Shown: positions 46,365-58,434, numbered from the stretch's first letter. The stretch: DNA of 64,000 bases from Akebia trifoliata (GCA_017979445.1 CM030710.1:18524248-18588247); one strand, 5' to 3'. A program made the numbers and translations. The notes: generated by a model from the letters alone, not told the origin.

Positions 46365-48347
46365 TTTTTTTCATTTAAAACAAAAAAGAAATTAACATAA
46401 CAGGGTTGAGAATGGATATCCAGTTCCTACCATACAACTGTGACCCCCTCGACCTACAAATAAATAACAGTACTCAGCGCACGCGCTAATATAATCTTAA
46501 ATAAACATGCAACCCTTTCATTAATAACCTGGATATCCTTTTACCAACCTATATCCAACAAACAATGTAAAATACAGACATCACCCCTCGGGTATGACTC
46601 TAACATTTTATCGATTCATCCACTTCCCATTCTTTCGATATTCTCCTTCTTCGTCTTTTAAAATCCAATCTTTCCTTTTCAATCTTTCAAAGTCACTTTA
46701 GTTATTCAATCGAAAAACTACCAAAGTTTACTCAAAACGGGGTCCCGATGATGCACGTAATCAAAATTGTTAAAATGAGGAAAGCTGGTGAAAATTTGGC
46801 TAAGTGTCGGAAAACTTGATTTTTTAAAATTCTCGAAATTGAAAATCGATTTTTGGAAATGAAAGCCTCAAGTACAAGATTTGACAACATATAAATTTTA
46901 TAGCCTAATTCAAAGTAACGCGAAAGTTATTATATTTTGAAAATTTGCCAAAAACATCGAAATCTACGTTTTGTTCTTGAAACCAAAATTTGGATTTTGA
47001 TCATTTGAAATTTGAATCTCGAAACCATTCTCATTGTTCCGAAATGGGGGGTAAAACCTTAAATATTTACTTAAATATTTTTAATGAAATGAAGGGTGGG
47101 AAATCATGTACAAGTCATAAGGAACATAATCCAAAGTCAAAAGTTGTTTTGAAGACAGTTCTGTCAGTGGCTGTTGGTGGTAGAAGCATCATTCTGTCGG
47201 TGGCACCGACACCTCCTACCGACAGCACTGAATCATTCACAAAAAATTTTATTTTTCGATCCATTTTTCAGATTTTTCTTCCGTTCTTCGAATCATTCAA
47301 CCTACCCACGAGTTTACGGTTAAAACTTGATAAAACATAATTAAAACATCTACTTCTACCATGAATTTAAAATTAAACACCAAATTTCTACGATATAAAT
47401 GCAAACAATAAGTTTTATTTCAAAACCTAAATGCACATTTTGAAAATCTAAAGTTATTAACAAGAATTGAGAGTCATTTACTTGGTTGTGGTTATTGGAC
47501 ATGCTTAACTAACTAGAAAATCAAGGATTGACAACAAGGACTCGAGGTTGAACGACTTCGGGGTCCAACGGACGGGTTAGTTGCGAAACCCTCGATGGAG
47601 GTGTCCTTCCTCCCTTAACAACAATGGATCACTCTTCTTCAAACTAGGTGGAACTCTAAGTGGGTAAAATCAAAATCCCTATTACTGATTTTTAGTGGAA
47701 GCCTAAGAGAAAGAAAGGAAATGGAGGTTAGATGGGGTGAAAACGTGGAGCTCGACAACGCCGACAATATTGTCTTATTCGTCAAGGTTCAACTCAGACT
47801 TGATCACGATGGATGAGGTTGAGAATGGGTTAAAATCCTAGGTTTGGAGAATGGCACAGATTTGATTTCTTAGAGAAGAGGGAAACAAATGAGGATAAAA
47901 GAAAGTTAGCTTTCTTTTATAAAAGCTGAAGGCATTTTTTTTTTTTTTTTTGCATTTTCTCTTGTTTATATTTTTCGCGATAATTCGACTATTCATACTC
48001 GAAAAATCTCAAATGAATATTCCACTTCGAATAATTTTTCGTTGCAGACCTAACGGTGTCATAAAATTTTCCTAATTCTCGTTCTAATAGATTTTCACTA
48101 TTTTTAGTCCCACTTAATACGAAATTTGAAAATTTTATAATTTTTTCCTCCAAACTCGAATTCAAACTTGCTTACAGGCTAATGTATATATTCTGATCCT
48201 TTTGAATCTAATGGCGAAGGCGATTTTTCTTGAAACTAATCATAAGAATATTCGAGTATTTTACTCTAAGTCCCTCATTCGGTATTTTTCTCTTAATCTC
48301 ACCATTTAATTTTCTCGAGATATGAGTTGAAAATCTAGGGTATTACA
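45095..48347 (-). repeat. 3' LTR of the gag-only derivative
   Basis: Begins TGTGGTGCCCCCTCC and ends GGTATTACA in plus-strand sense, with the purine tract (complement of CTCCCCCCTTAAT) just outside at 48348-48362. It contains an 87-bp (TA)n run (46276-46362) and a poly-T run (47937-47952). The frame 46990-47340 (116 codons) lies in the part with the GTCGGTGG/CACCGAC block; it has no known domain and sister LTRs do not keep it open. Confidence 0.9.
46276..46362. repeat. 87-bp TA microsatellite in the LTR
   Basis: Sister LTRs have only 8-10 bases of ATATATAC at this place (13481, 21471, 34489), so the tract expanded in this copy. Confidence 0.9.
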
Positions 48348-48362
48348 TTCTCCCCCCTTAAT

Positions 48363-49140
48363 AAAAATTTCATCCTCGAAATTTGAATCATACCTCATAG
48401 GACTTTTTCGCCACCCCACTAACATAATATGTATAGCAAATGATACTTATCTCCAATTAGCATCTACCCTTGGTTCTAAGTAAATCTCATTTTCAATTCA
48501 CAAACCTTATGTCATCTATTTTTTCACAATTCCATTAAGTCACCATTAATGCAATCTTATCACAACATTATTCTTTCTCGCATCTTATATTGATCCACCT
48601 TGCTTTTAAAACTACATTTTCTACCTAACTCTTCCCTTCTATCATTCCAATTGTTTTAACAATACTATTAACTTATACAATCGTCAAATTCAACATGCTT
48701 CCCCATTCATAAATTCATTTCTTACCTCTCCTAAGATTGTACACCTCTATTCGGTAGATTCCTACTTAATCTTCCCAAAAACCTCATTCTTCCTTCACAA
48801 GATATCATTCTAACCTCACTTTCTGATAATTACTTTTAGCCTTAATTCACACATACTCAACACCATATCATCATCATGTTATGAATACACTTATACCACA
48901 ACACACATTTCTACTCATAATACTCCTTCCTACCTTACCTAACTGTGCCTATCTCATCAACATTCTTTGCCCCATAGTTCTCAACAACTTTTCTGATAGT
49001 GGTGTAACTAGTTTTATTACTCGATCTATCTTAATAAATTACCAGCTCCAATAAGTGTGCAAAATCTTAGTAACAATATATGATCTAAAAGAATCAATAT
49101 TGAATAGAACTCCAATTTCTAACATCATAATTAAAAACCT
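48363..49140 (-). other. Non-coding 3' part of the gag-only derivative
   Basis: Pyrimidine-rich on the plus strand, without coding similarity on either strand. A full chromovirus would have pol here. Nothing of it is recognisable. Confidence 0.55.
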
Positions 49141-49960
49141 GTAATTTCTAAAACATTGTCGGAGACAGTTGCTTCCTCTTGGGTCACAATCCCTGCCTAC
49201 GACTGTGATAAATGGCACTCTCTCCTAATATGTCCCACTTGATCACACCCATAATATGTTAATGATTTTTTCTTCGTAAATTTCTTTAGAGTGAGCAGTT
49301 GGTAAACTAGAGTCTGAAATCTCTAGGTCTGTCTCGTTGGTACTCTTGGCCCTACTGGCCTCGTTGGAATTCCAACAACTCCTCACTTGGTGATGAGGGA
49401 ACACCACAACTCGATGGTTTAGTAGCTCTATACTGTGTGTAAACTAATCCAGGGGCGATCGACCTCGAATACATCGACTTCTTAGCTGGGTCTGATCTGA
49501 AAGGATGAGAGGTCTGGGGTTGACTGATCTGTCCCTAGGACATCTGTAATTTCATCCCCTCTCACTTTTGACCACTTGTTCAGTCAACTTGTGATGGTAC
49601 AAGCATGTTTTCAGCCATGTTAAAATCCTGTGGCGTTGTTGTCCTTGAATTGGCCCATCTAACATCTTTCTGAGCCATGGAGCTTTAATTGGTTGACGTC
49701 GACCCCTGTGTGTCCTACAAAACTCCTCCATTTCTTGAACAGGTATTTTCATAGTCTCACTTCTTATATATGGTTATTTTCATGCGACTCTACTAGTTTT
49801 GTAATTATTTGCCTCTTATTGGGTCCTAATTGCCTTTCTTTTACTAGGTATTGAGGCGACGATCGTACTATTCCTATTTCTTCTTGTGGTATTACCTGTG
49901 TCGGGATATTTACTCTTGGATCCTGTTAGGACTTATTCTTAAGATGGTGGTCGACCTTTT
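49141..49960 (-). pseudogene. gag: Gag C-terminal part of the derivative, with zinc knuckle
   Basis: On the minus strand the knuckle near 49205-49250 reads YYGCDQVGHIRREC, followed by H-L. As in the full-length element, the first Cys of CX2CX4HX4C is Tyr. Before it a Pro/Ser-rich linker (near 49330-49520) includes QISQPQTSHPFRSDPAKK, close to the region before the knuckle in the full element. The 66-codon frame 49552-49752 is out of the likely gag frame. Confidence 0.7.
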
Positions 49961-49969
49961 CTTCTATCC

Positions 49970-51230
49970 TCTATAATTTTTTTTGTCAATTGGCCTATTG
50001 ATCAGGGTCTAAAAAGTCGTTTCTAGAACCCTAATTACATAGACTTTATCAGTAAATTATACACTAAACCCTCTAATTGCATATAGTTTGTTGTTAGTCC
50101 ATAATAATTCGTGTTTTCCATTTAATTATGTAATTCGAAACTAATTACAGTTATTTACATGTAACAGGAATTATTCGCAAAGTTTCAAGACAAATTAATA
50201 AAAATTGAAGTTACCACTATGATCCAGGATTCAAAACAAGACCGTGGATCAAAAGTCAAGTCAATTGACTAAAACTTCATGATGGTGCCATGATCAACTA
50301 CGACGATGCGGTCAACTAAGAAAGTCAAACCTTGAGCTCTGAATTGAATCTTGACAGTTGGATACCATTCGCAATAGATTATTTTTAATATTTTATGTAA
50401 ATACGAAAAATCTCCGAAACCCTAATTTTGATAGAAAAACATTAATTTGATCTCTCTATAAATAAAAGACCAGAACAAGAGTTGTGGGGGGGCTGGATTG
50501 GAGAGAGTTAGTTTGAGGCTAGATTTCAGAGAATTAAATTAGTGTTTATATTCTTTCTTTTCTGAGTTTTATGAAAATTGTAAGAAGGCTTTGCCAGTTT
50601 GAAGTCAAGCAATAAAGATAACTTCTTTCTTCCATCACTATTTTCTCTTCATGTTTCCTTTATTTTATTTTCATTTTATTGTCATTGCGATGACTATTGG
50701 TTAAATCTCTAGTAGATCGATTGATGAAGCCTGAGCAAGTTTTATTAGTGTTTTACGGTTCTCATAATGATTTAATAGTTTTATTATGATAGCATAGGTA
50801 TTTATTATAAGGATTGAATATTAATTATTTTCAAAGTTTTGATGGTCTCTTTCTTTGATAAGTTCAAGAAGAGCCATACTCTATAGAGAATAGTTAATGC
50901 TTACCTAATAATCTCAGCCTAAATTATTTCATACTGTTGATTTTATTTATATTATAACTGTTTGATTTTTCGATCCACAAATATTAGTTTGGTTAATGGA
51001 TCGAGATAAGTAGAGAACCAAAATTCACTAATAAAACTTGTGAAGGTGGATCCAATTAATCTATAATTCTCTCATATTTTCTTAAGTTTCTTTTATTTTA
51101 GTAGTTTATTTTAGATAAATCATCTCTTGCAAACTATTTTTAAATCACTTATTGAAATTGAATTGGATTGGAAGTAAAAATATTTACTTTGGATTAATGT
51201 TGTCTCTGTGGTTCGACCCTTTCTTGCCAA
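49970..51230 (-). mobile_element. LTR-like insert within the gag-only derivative
   Basis: A stretch of about 1.25 kb unlike the gag on either side. On the plus strand it has CTCTATAAATAAAAGACC (50453-50470), a TATA box followed by a leader and a GAAGTCAAGCAATAAAGA polyadenylation-type signal, and it closes with CTGTGGTTCGACCCTTT (about 51207-51223), a common ending of plant LTRs. If this reading is right its orientation is plus. Clean ends and a target duplication were not found, so it could instead be part of the host element. Confidence 0.45.
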
Positions 51231-51463
51231 GGTTTTCTTTTGTTCTTTATTTTATTATCATCTACAGTTCGAACTCCCACCATGATCATTTGAGCCTCAA
51301 ACATCTCTGATTGTCTCCTTTCCATGAAGGCTTGACTCTGGAATAACTCTAAGGCAGCTTCTATCAATCGTTCTATCTTGGCAAGTTTACTCGACCCCGG
51401 TAGGTCCTCCCCACCAGTTTGACTCCTTGTCATGGGACCAATTGTAACTCTGTTTTCTTGCAT
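51194..51463 (-). pseudogene. gag: Gag N-terminal part of the derivative
   Basis: Starts at ATG (complement of 51461-51463): MQENRVTIGPMTRSQTGGED, then a helical stretch IERLIEAALELFQSQAFMER with a MTRSQ motif typical of chromovirus gag starts. From about 51235 to the left the frame runs into the LTR-like insert, so the last residues are not gag. The capsid core expected next is missing. Confidence 0.65.
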
Positions 51464-51806
51464 CTTTCCTAACCTACGAGTTCAGTAATCTAATATTTAT
51501 CAGAATCAAGGCACTACTTAGATCCATGTCAACATCATTCTTACGGAAACATTAACCATTATTATAATACAGAATCTAGTAATGAATACCATTTTCATTA
51601 CTATAGAATGAACCTAGAATCTTATCTTAGGCTTACTAGGCTTTACAAACTTCTAGACACGGAAGAGCTCGCAATCCCAATACGGAACCACTAACGAGCT
51701 CAGATATTGGATTCCTAGTAACACTCTATGATTACCTCTAATGTTGTGGTATCAGCCCATTTTCTGAAATATAGCCGACCTGTATCCCATACAGATATAA
51801 TGTTAT

Positions 51807-51818
51807 TCTATGATACCA
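51807..51818 (-). other. Primer-binding site of the gag-only derivative
   Basis: The minus strand reads TGGTATCATAGA two bases after the LTR end (GCCACA, GA), matching the initiator tRNA-Met type site of the full element. Confidence 0.8.
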
Positions 51819-51820
51819 TC

Positions 51821-53541
51821 TGTGGCGCCCCCTCCAAACGTTGACACAAATCCCAATGTCAAATCTCAATGTACTAGGTGGCGCCTCAAAATTTTGGCAT
51901 GGTCTCATCTGTTTATGTTAGCGTTCCACGAAACTTAAACCTGATAAAACAATAACCTAACAAATCCTATATATAACATGCAAATATAGGAATTAACAGT
52001 AGAAGACTAATTACATCTAACATGTAAGTAGATCAGAGTGCAGAAAATTTAACAATATGCAGGCTTACAAAAATACTCTCATTCTAACATAGACCTAAAT
52101 TCTCAATCCAAAGACTACATACATCCTGGATGAAACTAATAACAATAAGGGAAGTAGCCCTAGTGCTCACCAAGAAATAGACTCTGATCGTCAATCTGAT
52201 CGACCAGATACTCCTCATTTATCGACTCTGCACCTGTCTCGATAATTACAAGTGCTGAAACTAAAAAAAATAGGAAGGAAAGGGTGAGTAACGAGAGTTA
52301 CCCAGTAAGTCCACAATCAATTCCTACTAATAACCCTCCCTACACATGATCGAGTAAAACATACTGAACATTTTTTAATACATGCAAGGTTTTAAAGAAT
52401 AAAATACAATCAACTAGTACAGATTGCCAGGGATGAACAACTAAATAGTTTAAAAGTTCACAAATCATCAATCATCGGTACTCATTATACATTTTTCATC
52501 TTATGCAAGTATAATTGACAACATTGAAACAGTAAACGTGTTTTTCAATTTATATTTCGAAATATAACAACAGATACATAGTACACGTTGTGAAGTATTA
52601 GAATTAAAGAGTTGGGATTCAAAACTGGATCGCTCCCAGTCGGGATATGATAGTCCTCAATAACATAGTAGTTCCTGATTTTGTGACTGGTCACTGTTTA
52701 CCACGCTTGCAGGACCATTTGTCTGGCTCAGACTAGCCATTTGAAGTGACCGTAAGCAACGGGTCTTTTTTCGATGTGTCAGAACGCTTGACTACTACTA
52801 GATTGTTAGTGATCACTAACTAATCATCTTCGTTTATGCCTATCAAGCGTGCATGTGATTCCCAAAATAACACTCCACTCGTATACGACCACCTTTACAA
52901 TAGACGTTCACTGGTAAAGATAATAAAAGAATGGACCCTGATTCCAATTGTGACTCCATTCTCATACATGTCCATACCACGTATAAGCTTGGTGGTCCTT
53001 ACCGTACATCCTAGGATAGTGCACCCTTCCAAATGATGTGACGCACCATTTTGGTACTGATTTGATTTCTTAGAGAAGAGGGAAACAAATGAGGGATAAA
53101 AGAAAGTTAGCTTTCCTTTATAAAAGCTGAGGGCATTTTTTTATAGGCATTTTCTCTTGTTTATATTTTTTGCGGTAATTCGACTATTCAGACTCGAAAA
53201 ATCTCAAATGAATATTCCACTTCGAATAATTGTTCTTTGCAGACCTAACGATGTCATCAAATTTCTTAATTCTCCTTCTAATGATTTTTCACCATTTTTG
53301 GTCCCACTTAACACGAAATTTTAGGATTTTATAATTTTTTCCTCTGAACTCGAATTCAAACTTGCTTACAGGCTAATGTATATATTTCGATCATTTTGAA
53401 TCTGATGGCGAAAGTGGTTTTCCTTAAAACTAATCATAACAATATTCGAGTATTTTACTCTAAGTCCCTTCTTCGGTATTTTCCTCCAAATCTCACCATT
53501 TAATTCCTCGAGATATGAGTTGAAAATTTTAGGGTAGTACA
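51821..53541 (-). repeat. 5' LTR of the gag-only derivative, internally deleted
   Basis: It matches 45095-48347 closely at both ends, but at about 53050 the sequence jumps: GTGACGCACCAT (equal to about 46230) is followed directly by TGATTTGATTTCTTAGAG (equal to about 47855). About 1.6 kb in the middle is lost, including the TA microsatellite. It ends GGTAGTACA before the AGCCA duplication. Confidence 0.88.
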
Positions 53542-54086
53542 AGCCACCGAGTCAAGACGATTACACATTTAGAGTCACTCCTCATGTAAGTAACAACAAC
53601 CATGAGAAGTAGGTCTTCGTTGTCATAAATGCATCATGGGTATTAACTTCCAAAAATGCTAGTCAATAAGAGAGAGAGAGCTTACAACTAAGTTTACTAC
53701 CTTTTTCAATGACTCCAACCTATAAATAAGGAAACTTCTCCTACAGAAGCCATGGAGCATAAGCCACACAAAACTTTCTTACACTTGTTTTCCCCTTTTT
53801 TTCTCTATAATTTAACTAAAATCTCCTTGGTTTGCACCCCACCAATATCTTTTTAGGTTATGGTGACGTAATACTACAATCAGAGACTCACAAGCTTCAC
53901 TAGAAAAGATAGCTATAACTCCAAAGCTTCGTTGAAAAAGAAAATCAGAGTTGTTCATTTATTATAACTCGTATCCCAATGAGGAGTTGGACATTTATAA
54001 TTATACGTATCTCGAAAAAAAAATCAATCATTTATTGTAACACGTATCCTAAGGAATTTGATATCCAAAAAATCTTCCATACTTTT

Positions 54087-54105
54087 TGGCGTCGTCCATA
54101 GGGAA
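54087..54105 (+). other. Primer-binding site of the Tat-type element
   Basis: TGGCGTCGTCCATAGGGAA, next to the 5' LTR end after TTTT, is a mutated form of the TGGCGCCGTCTGTGGGAA-type site of this clade. Confidence 0.75.
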
Positions 54106-54360
54106 TGAAAAACAAACCCGATATCCCACCAACCAAAAGCTTTCTTATTCACCATCAAAGGTTTAAACCTATCCAAACCCTTAGCTTCTTCTTACTAATT
54201 TTCCTTTCAAGAACACTTTCAACCAAGAAGACTCTTAGTCCCTGACCAGGTTAGCTATCTTTTTAGTTGAAATTAAACTAACAGGGCATCCTTCTTTAGC
54301 GATCTTACATGAGTAGAATAATACTCAAGAAACTATTCATTTTCTTCTTCATATCATCCT

Positions 54361-55730
54361 ATGGCTAGTCCTTCTAACCAACCTCAAAACTAGGTAGAGA
54401 TCCTTCAGACTCTACATGATTAAGTATAAAGAGTTCAAACCCAGATGCAAAAGGTACATGAAATCATTGCACTTTTCCACCAAAAGAATCAACATTACTA
54501 ACTTAGCTCAATAGTTTTGGAGCCAACACACCCACAAAATCCGGTCAGTAGAGCAAGATGGAAAGGTGAAGTAAAATACTACAACTCACCAATGAATAAA
54601 ATAATCATGAATTAGTTAAAGTGATAACGAGTTTATCAACCGAGATGAACTAAATTCTATGCTAAAGAAGCAAATGGACGAACTTAACGTTCTGGTAGCA
54701 CTTGGTATGGGAAATTTGGTCAAGCAACCTGCTCAATTATAAAGTAAATATCTAAATGAATCTCCATTCACACCAACGATCATGACCAAGGAGCTAACTC
54801 AAAAATATTCAATTCTCAAGTTCAATCTCTACAATGGATTTGCTAATCCAATGGAACATTTCTACCATTACAAGCAAGTAATGGCACTCGAAGAAGGGAA
54901 GGATGTTATCCTATGTCAAGTATTTCCCTTCAGCTTGGATGGAGCAACCATGACATGTTTACACATACTTGCTCCAAGGTTGATCGACAATTTCTATAGT
55001 CTTTTCCTAAATTTTGTGGCATAGTTCATGGGAAGTTTACGGTAGTAGGAGGGGGTAGATATACTATTTAATCTCAAGAAGAAAATCAGAAAGACCATAA
55101 GAAGATACACTCACCGATTCAAGATGAAGCTTCTTCAAATCAATAATTGCGATAATCGTACGACAATCGTTTCTTATCAAAAAGGGCTTCCCAAAAATCT
55201 AAAATTATATGATTCTCTAGTGAAGAGCAATCCAGAGAATATGGAATATCTCTTGCTAAAAACAAAGAAATATGCGTAGCTAGAAAAAAAAAGTTGAACA
55301 CTACTCCATCAACTACATCCATCCTTCAAATAGTAGAAAAGATATCTCAACAAGGACAAAAGTGGCTAGTCAGTCAAAAGTAAGCGAGGAACAAAGATAA
55401 AGAAAGAGGTTGAGACACGAAGATACTCAGAATTAAACTCTTCGCAATGATTCATTAGATCGCATCCTTCAATGAATTCAGAACGAACCATTCATTAGAT
55501 GGCCTAGGAAAATGTTTTTAGATCTTTCCATGAGGGATGTTACGAAGATATGCACCTTCCACAAAGATCATGGGCGCTGAACAAAAGATTTGAAAGGCTT
55601 GAAGATTATAATCCAAGATCTCATAGATCAAGGATATCTACAAGTCACTCATCCAAAATAGACACATGCCAACCAACATCAACAACGCTTTCCTCTTTTA
55701 CCTCCAAGAGTACCGAGGCAACATAACCAA
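54361..55730 (+). pseudogene. gag: Tat-type gag pseudogene
   Basis: A likely start at ATG 54361 (MASPSNQPQN). Frame 54782-55024 holds the capsid domain (LYNGFANPMEHFYHYKQVMAL, then CQVFPFSLDGATMTC), and further pieces lie at about 55080-55270 (RYTHRFKMKLLQI, then QKGLPKNLKLYDSL). The nucleocapsid remnant near 55545-55640 reads CTFHKDHG..TKDLKGLK..I.DLI, where the family has CxFH..HGH...C, so its last Cys/His positions are lost. Many stops. Confidence 0.85.
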
Positions 55731-55733
55731 ATA

Positions 55734-56360
55734 GTGAATGCTATCAATGCAATACATGGAGAAGCGGTAACTCAAACAAAACGAGAGAGGAAGCTAAGGA
55801 AAAATAATCTAATTGAAAAGGTTGTTCAGGTAGAAGTCTACCAGATCCAACCTCAACCTCAATGGACTCGACCATTAATGGAAGATAAAGACTTCGCCAT
55901 CTTCTTCTTCGATCAAGATTTAGAAGGAATACATAAACCGCACGAAGATGCCTTGGTTCTAACATTGTCAATAGGCAATCATGATGTCCATCAAATCTTA
56001 GTGGACTTAGGAAGCTCAACCAACATCTTTTTCACCAAAGCATTCAACAAGATGAAAGTTGAACCATAAAATTCCTTTCTGGTGGGTTTCAAAAGAGATA
56101 CATCTCGAACGTTGGGAAAAATCACCCTACTAGTCTCAGTTGGACTTGTGACGGTGATGACAAGATTCATTGTAGTGGATGCTCATTCACCATATAACAT
56201 GATCTTAGGGTAAACATGAATACATAAAATGAGGGTGGTTCCTTCAACTTATCATCTTCTTGTACAATTTTCAGCATCATATGCCGTCAAAGAAATCAGA
56301 GGAGACCAAGAAATTGCAAGGCGATATTACATTGCCTCATTCAAAAAGGAGCCAAAGCAT
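55734..56360 (+). pseudogene. Tat-type aspartic protease, active site altered
   Basis: Frame 55734-56069 begins with the pre-protease block AINAIHGEA and continues with FFDQDLEGIHKPHEDALVLT and IGNHDVHQILVDLGSSTNIF. The catalytic triplet is Asp-Leu-Gly where the clade has D-T-G. After a stop come GFKRDTSRTLGKITL, FIVVDAHSPYNMILG and MRVVPSTYHLLVQF (56229 on), the remainder of the region. A further stop replaces the residue after I-L-G. Confidence 0.85.
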
Positions 56361-56412
56361 GGGGTCAATTCCCACGAGAAAACCCATTCATTCAAGTTAA
56401 TAAAAATCATAG

Positions 56413-57430
56413 TTGAACTCCCCAACCACAAAACTCATAGCTGATGAATGGGAGGAGTCACCAACGATTGAACCAATAGAGACCGTAAATATTGGAGATG
56501 GAAATGAGACAATGAAAACTTTTATTAACCCTGTGTTATCAGAACAAGAGAATAAGGAGTTAACCAGCTTCTTAAGAATAAGTAAAGAGGTGTTCTCCTA
56601 ATCATTCAAAGATATGTTAGGTATAGATCCAAAAATTATCTGCTATCAATTGATTATGGGTCTCATTTATCTAAATGTCTACTAGAATAGAAGGCTACTC
56701 GTACCAAAATGCAAAGATGCAGTAAATGAAAAGATAGAGAAACTAATGCGCTTAAGTTTTATTAAAGAAGTCTAGGACCCAAGTGGGATGTCCAACATCG
56801 TTGTTCTCCCAAAGAAAAATGTCAAAATTTAAGTTTGCATAGACTTCACAAGTTTAAATAAAACGTGTCCAAAAGACTACTTTCCTTTACCACGAATTGT
56901 TCAACTAAAAATGCAACTTCACGACATGAGCTACTATCCTTCATCAATGGCTACTCAGAGTAAATTCAAATCATGATGCATCCAAATAACCAAAAGAAAA
57001 CCTCTTTCATCACATATTGGAGAATATTCTATTATAGAGCCATGCCTTTCGGACTCAAAAATGTAAGGGCAACTTATCAACACTTAGTCACCCGAATGTT
57101 GAAGAAGTAGATAGGAAAGACTATAGTGGTATATATCAATGACACTCTTGTCAAAAGTACCAAGAAACAAGACCACATCCAAGACCTAGAAGAAGCCTTC
57201 GACAACCAAGTACACCTTTGCAATATCATCATGCAAATTCCTCAGTTTTATGGTCACTAAGAGATGAATTGAATAAAATCTGAATCTTCTCAAGGTACTA
57301 GTCAATATGCCTTCTCCAAAAAACAAAAAGGAAATTCAGTGATTGACGAGAAGAATCGCAGTCATCAACCATTTCATCGTAAGAACCTCATATAGGTGAC
57401 AACCACTCTTTCAATTACTTCGAAAGAATA
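56413..57430 (+). pseudogene. Tat-type reverse transcriptase, catalytic Asp lost
   Basis: The N-terminal linker (56413-56601) leads to SFIKEV, VVLPKKN, VCIDFTSLNKTCPKDYFPLPR (about 56755-56895). The catalytic block at 57129-57150 reads VYINDTLV instead of YIDDML: the first of the two Asp residues is Asn, as from a G-to-A change. Later parts include the ISSCKFLSFMVTKR and IQ-LTRRIAVINHFI pieces (57225-57380). Frameshifts between about 56935 and 57110 scatter the middle. The element could not make a working polymerase. Confidence 0.9.
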
Positions 57431-57431
57431 A

Positions 57432-57770
57432 ATATATGGATTAGGGGAAAGAATGTGAAGAAGCTTATCAGAAGCTAAAACAGTACGTCGAACAACCTCT
57501 AATTCTTTCTAAATCACAATTCAAAGAGAAGATGTACTCATACTTGGCAACTTCAGCAAAAGCAGTTAGTTCAGTCCTAGTCAAGATTGAAAAAGGTACT
57601 GAAAAACTAGTGTACTTCACTAGTAAAAACCCTTCTCGATGCAAAGATCTGATATTCCAATATGGAGAAGTTGGCACTAGCATTGGTATCTACAATAAGG
57701 AAACTAAGGTTGTACTTCCAAGCACACCCAATCGAAGTCATAATTGAATACCCATTTCGAGCCATCCTCA
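57432..57770 (+). pseudogene. First RNase H domain of the Tat-type element
   Basis: Pieces CEEAYQKLKQYVEQPLIL (about 57450) and, in frame 57532-57747, YLATSAKAVSSVLVKIEKGTEKLVYFTSK match the gypsy RNase H of this clade. The Y-L-A-T-S/S-A-V-S start, which replaces the usual TDAS block, is itself typical of Tat elements, where this domain is degenerate. Confidence 0.85.
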
Positions 57771-57959
57771 GTAATTTTGACCTTTCAAGATGAATGGTAA
57801 AATGGCCTCTCGAGCTCAATGAATTGTAGATGACTTTTACTCCAAGGACCTCAATGAAGGGGCATCCAATAATCAAATTTCGTGTGAACTTCCCTGTGGA
57901 ATGTCCAAACACTGATAAAGAAATAGAAGTAGCAAAACTGCCACAAGCAAAATAAGCAG

Positions 57960-58434
57960 AACCTTGGACCACCAAGGAATGATGAAAATTAATGTAGTAG
58001 ATTGAGCTTCAAACGATAAAAGCACATAGGTAGGAATTGTTTTGATTATACTCAAGGGATTCAAGCTCAAGAAAATAATATGTTTCGGGTTCAAAGCTTC
58101 GAACAATGAAACAGAATACGAACCCATCATCCAAGGGATCAAAATGACCTCTTACCTTAACATCACAAAACTAACAATCTATAGCGACTCACACCTAGTC
58201 ATGAAACATATCAATGGAATCTATGAATCCAAAAACAAGTGGATGGCAGCTTATCTTGAACTTGTTAAAAAAATGATGAAGAAGATCGAAAAGATGGAGG
58301 TTTTCCAAATGTCAAGATTGGAAAATCGACATATAGACGTCTTGGCTTGTGTTGTATCTTCCCTAAAGACAAACTGTCAAGGGAAATCCATGTCCAATAC
58401 CAAGAAAATTCAAACATCATATAAAGAAAGGTAG
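57960..58434 (+). pseudogene. Second (archaeal-type) RNase H domain
   Basis: Tat elements carry an extra RNase H after the first one. Here MMKINVVD (first catalytic Asp, about 57978-58002) is followed by a stop, and frame 58042-58434 gives GFKASNNETEYEPIIQG (catalytic Glu), YSDSHLVMKHINGIYESKN (catalytic Asp) and MAAYLELVKKM, ending with the RLENRHIDVLA block. Active-site acids are all present despite stops elsewhere. This is the best preserved enzyme domain in the element. Confidence 0.92.

Larger units (their letters stand above)
45095..53541 (-). mobile_element. Chromovirus derivative with gag only, perfect target duplication
   Basis: AGCCA at 45090-45094 and 53542-53546 flank the unit. 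On the minus strand: 5' LTR 51821-53541 (1721 bp, internally deleted), primer-binding site, gag remnants, a long non-coding stretch, purine tract, 3' LTR 45095-48347 (3253 bp). No protease, reverse transcriptase, RNase H or integrase is visible in the 3.5-kb interior, part of which looks like another insertion. It would need enzymes from a related full element, such as the one at 11636. The LTR is of the same family, close in subgroup to the solo LTR at 32398. Confidence 0.9.
44586..54081 (+). repeat. 5' LTR of the Tat-type element, split in two
   Basis: 44586-45094 and 53547-54081, together about 1.04 kb, align in order with 62017-63080. The break is the minus-strand chromovirus derivative with its AGCCA duplication. 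A TTATTATAACTCGTATC / TTATTGTAACACGTATC repeat lies near its 3' end (53960-54050). Confidence 0.88.

Noticed and set aside
46990..47340. 116-codon frame inside the 3' LTR of the gag-only derivative
   Set aside because: It lies in LTR sequence and the sister LTRs at 32398 and 11636 do not preserve it.
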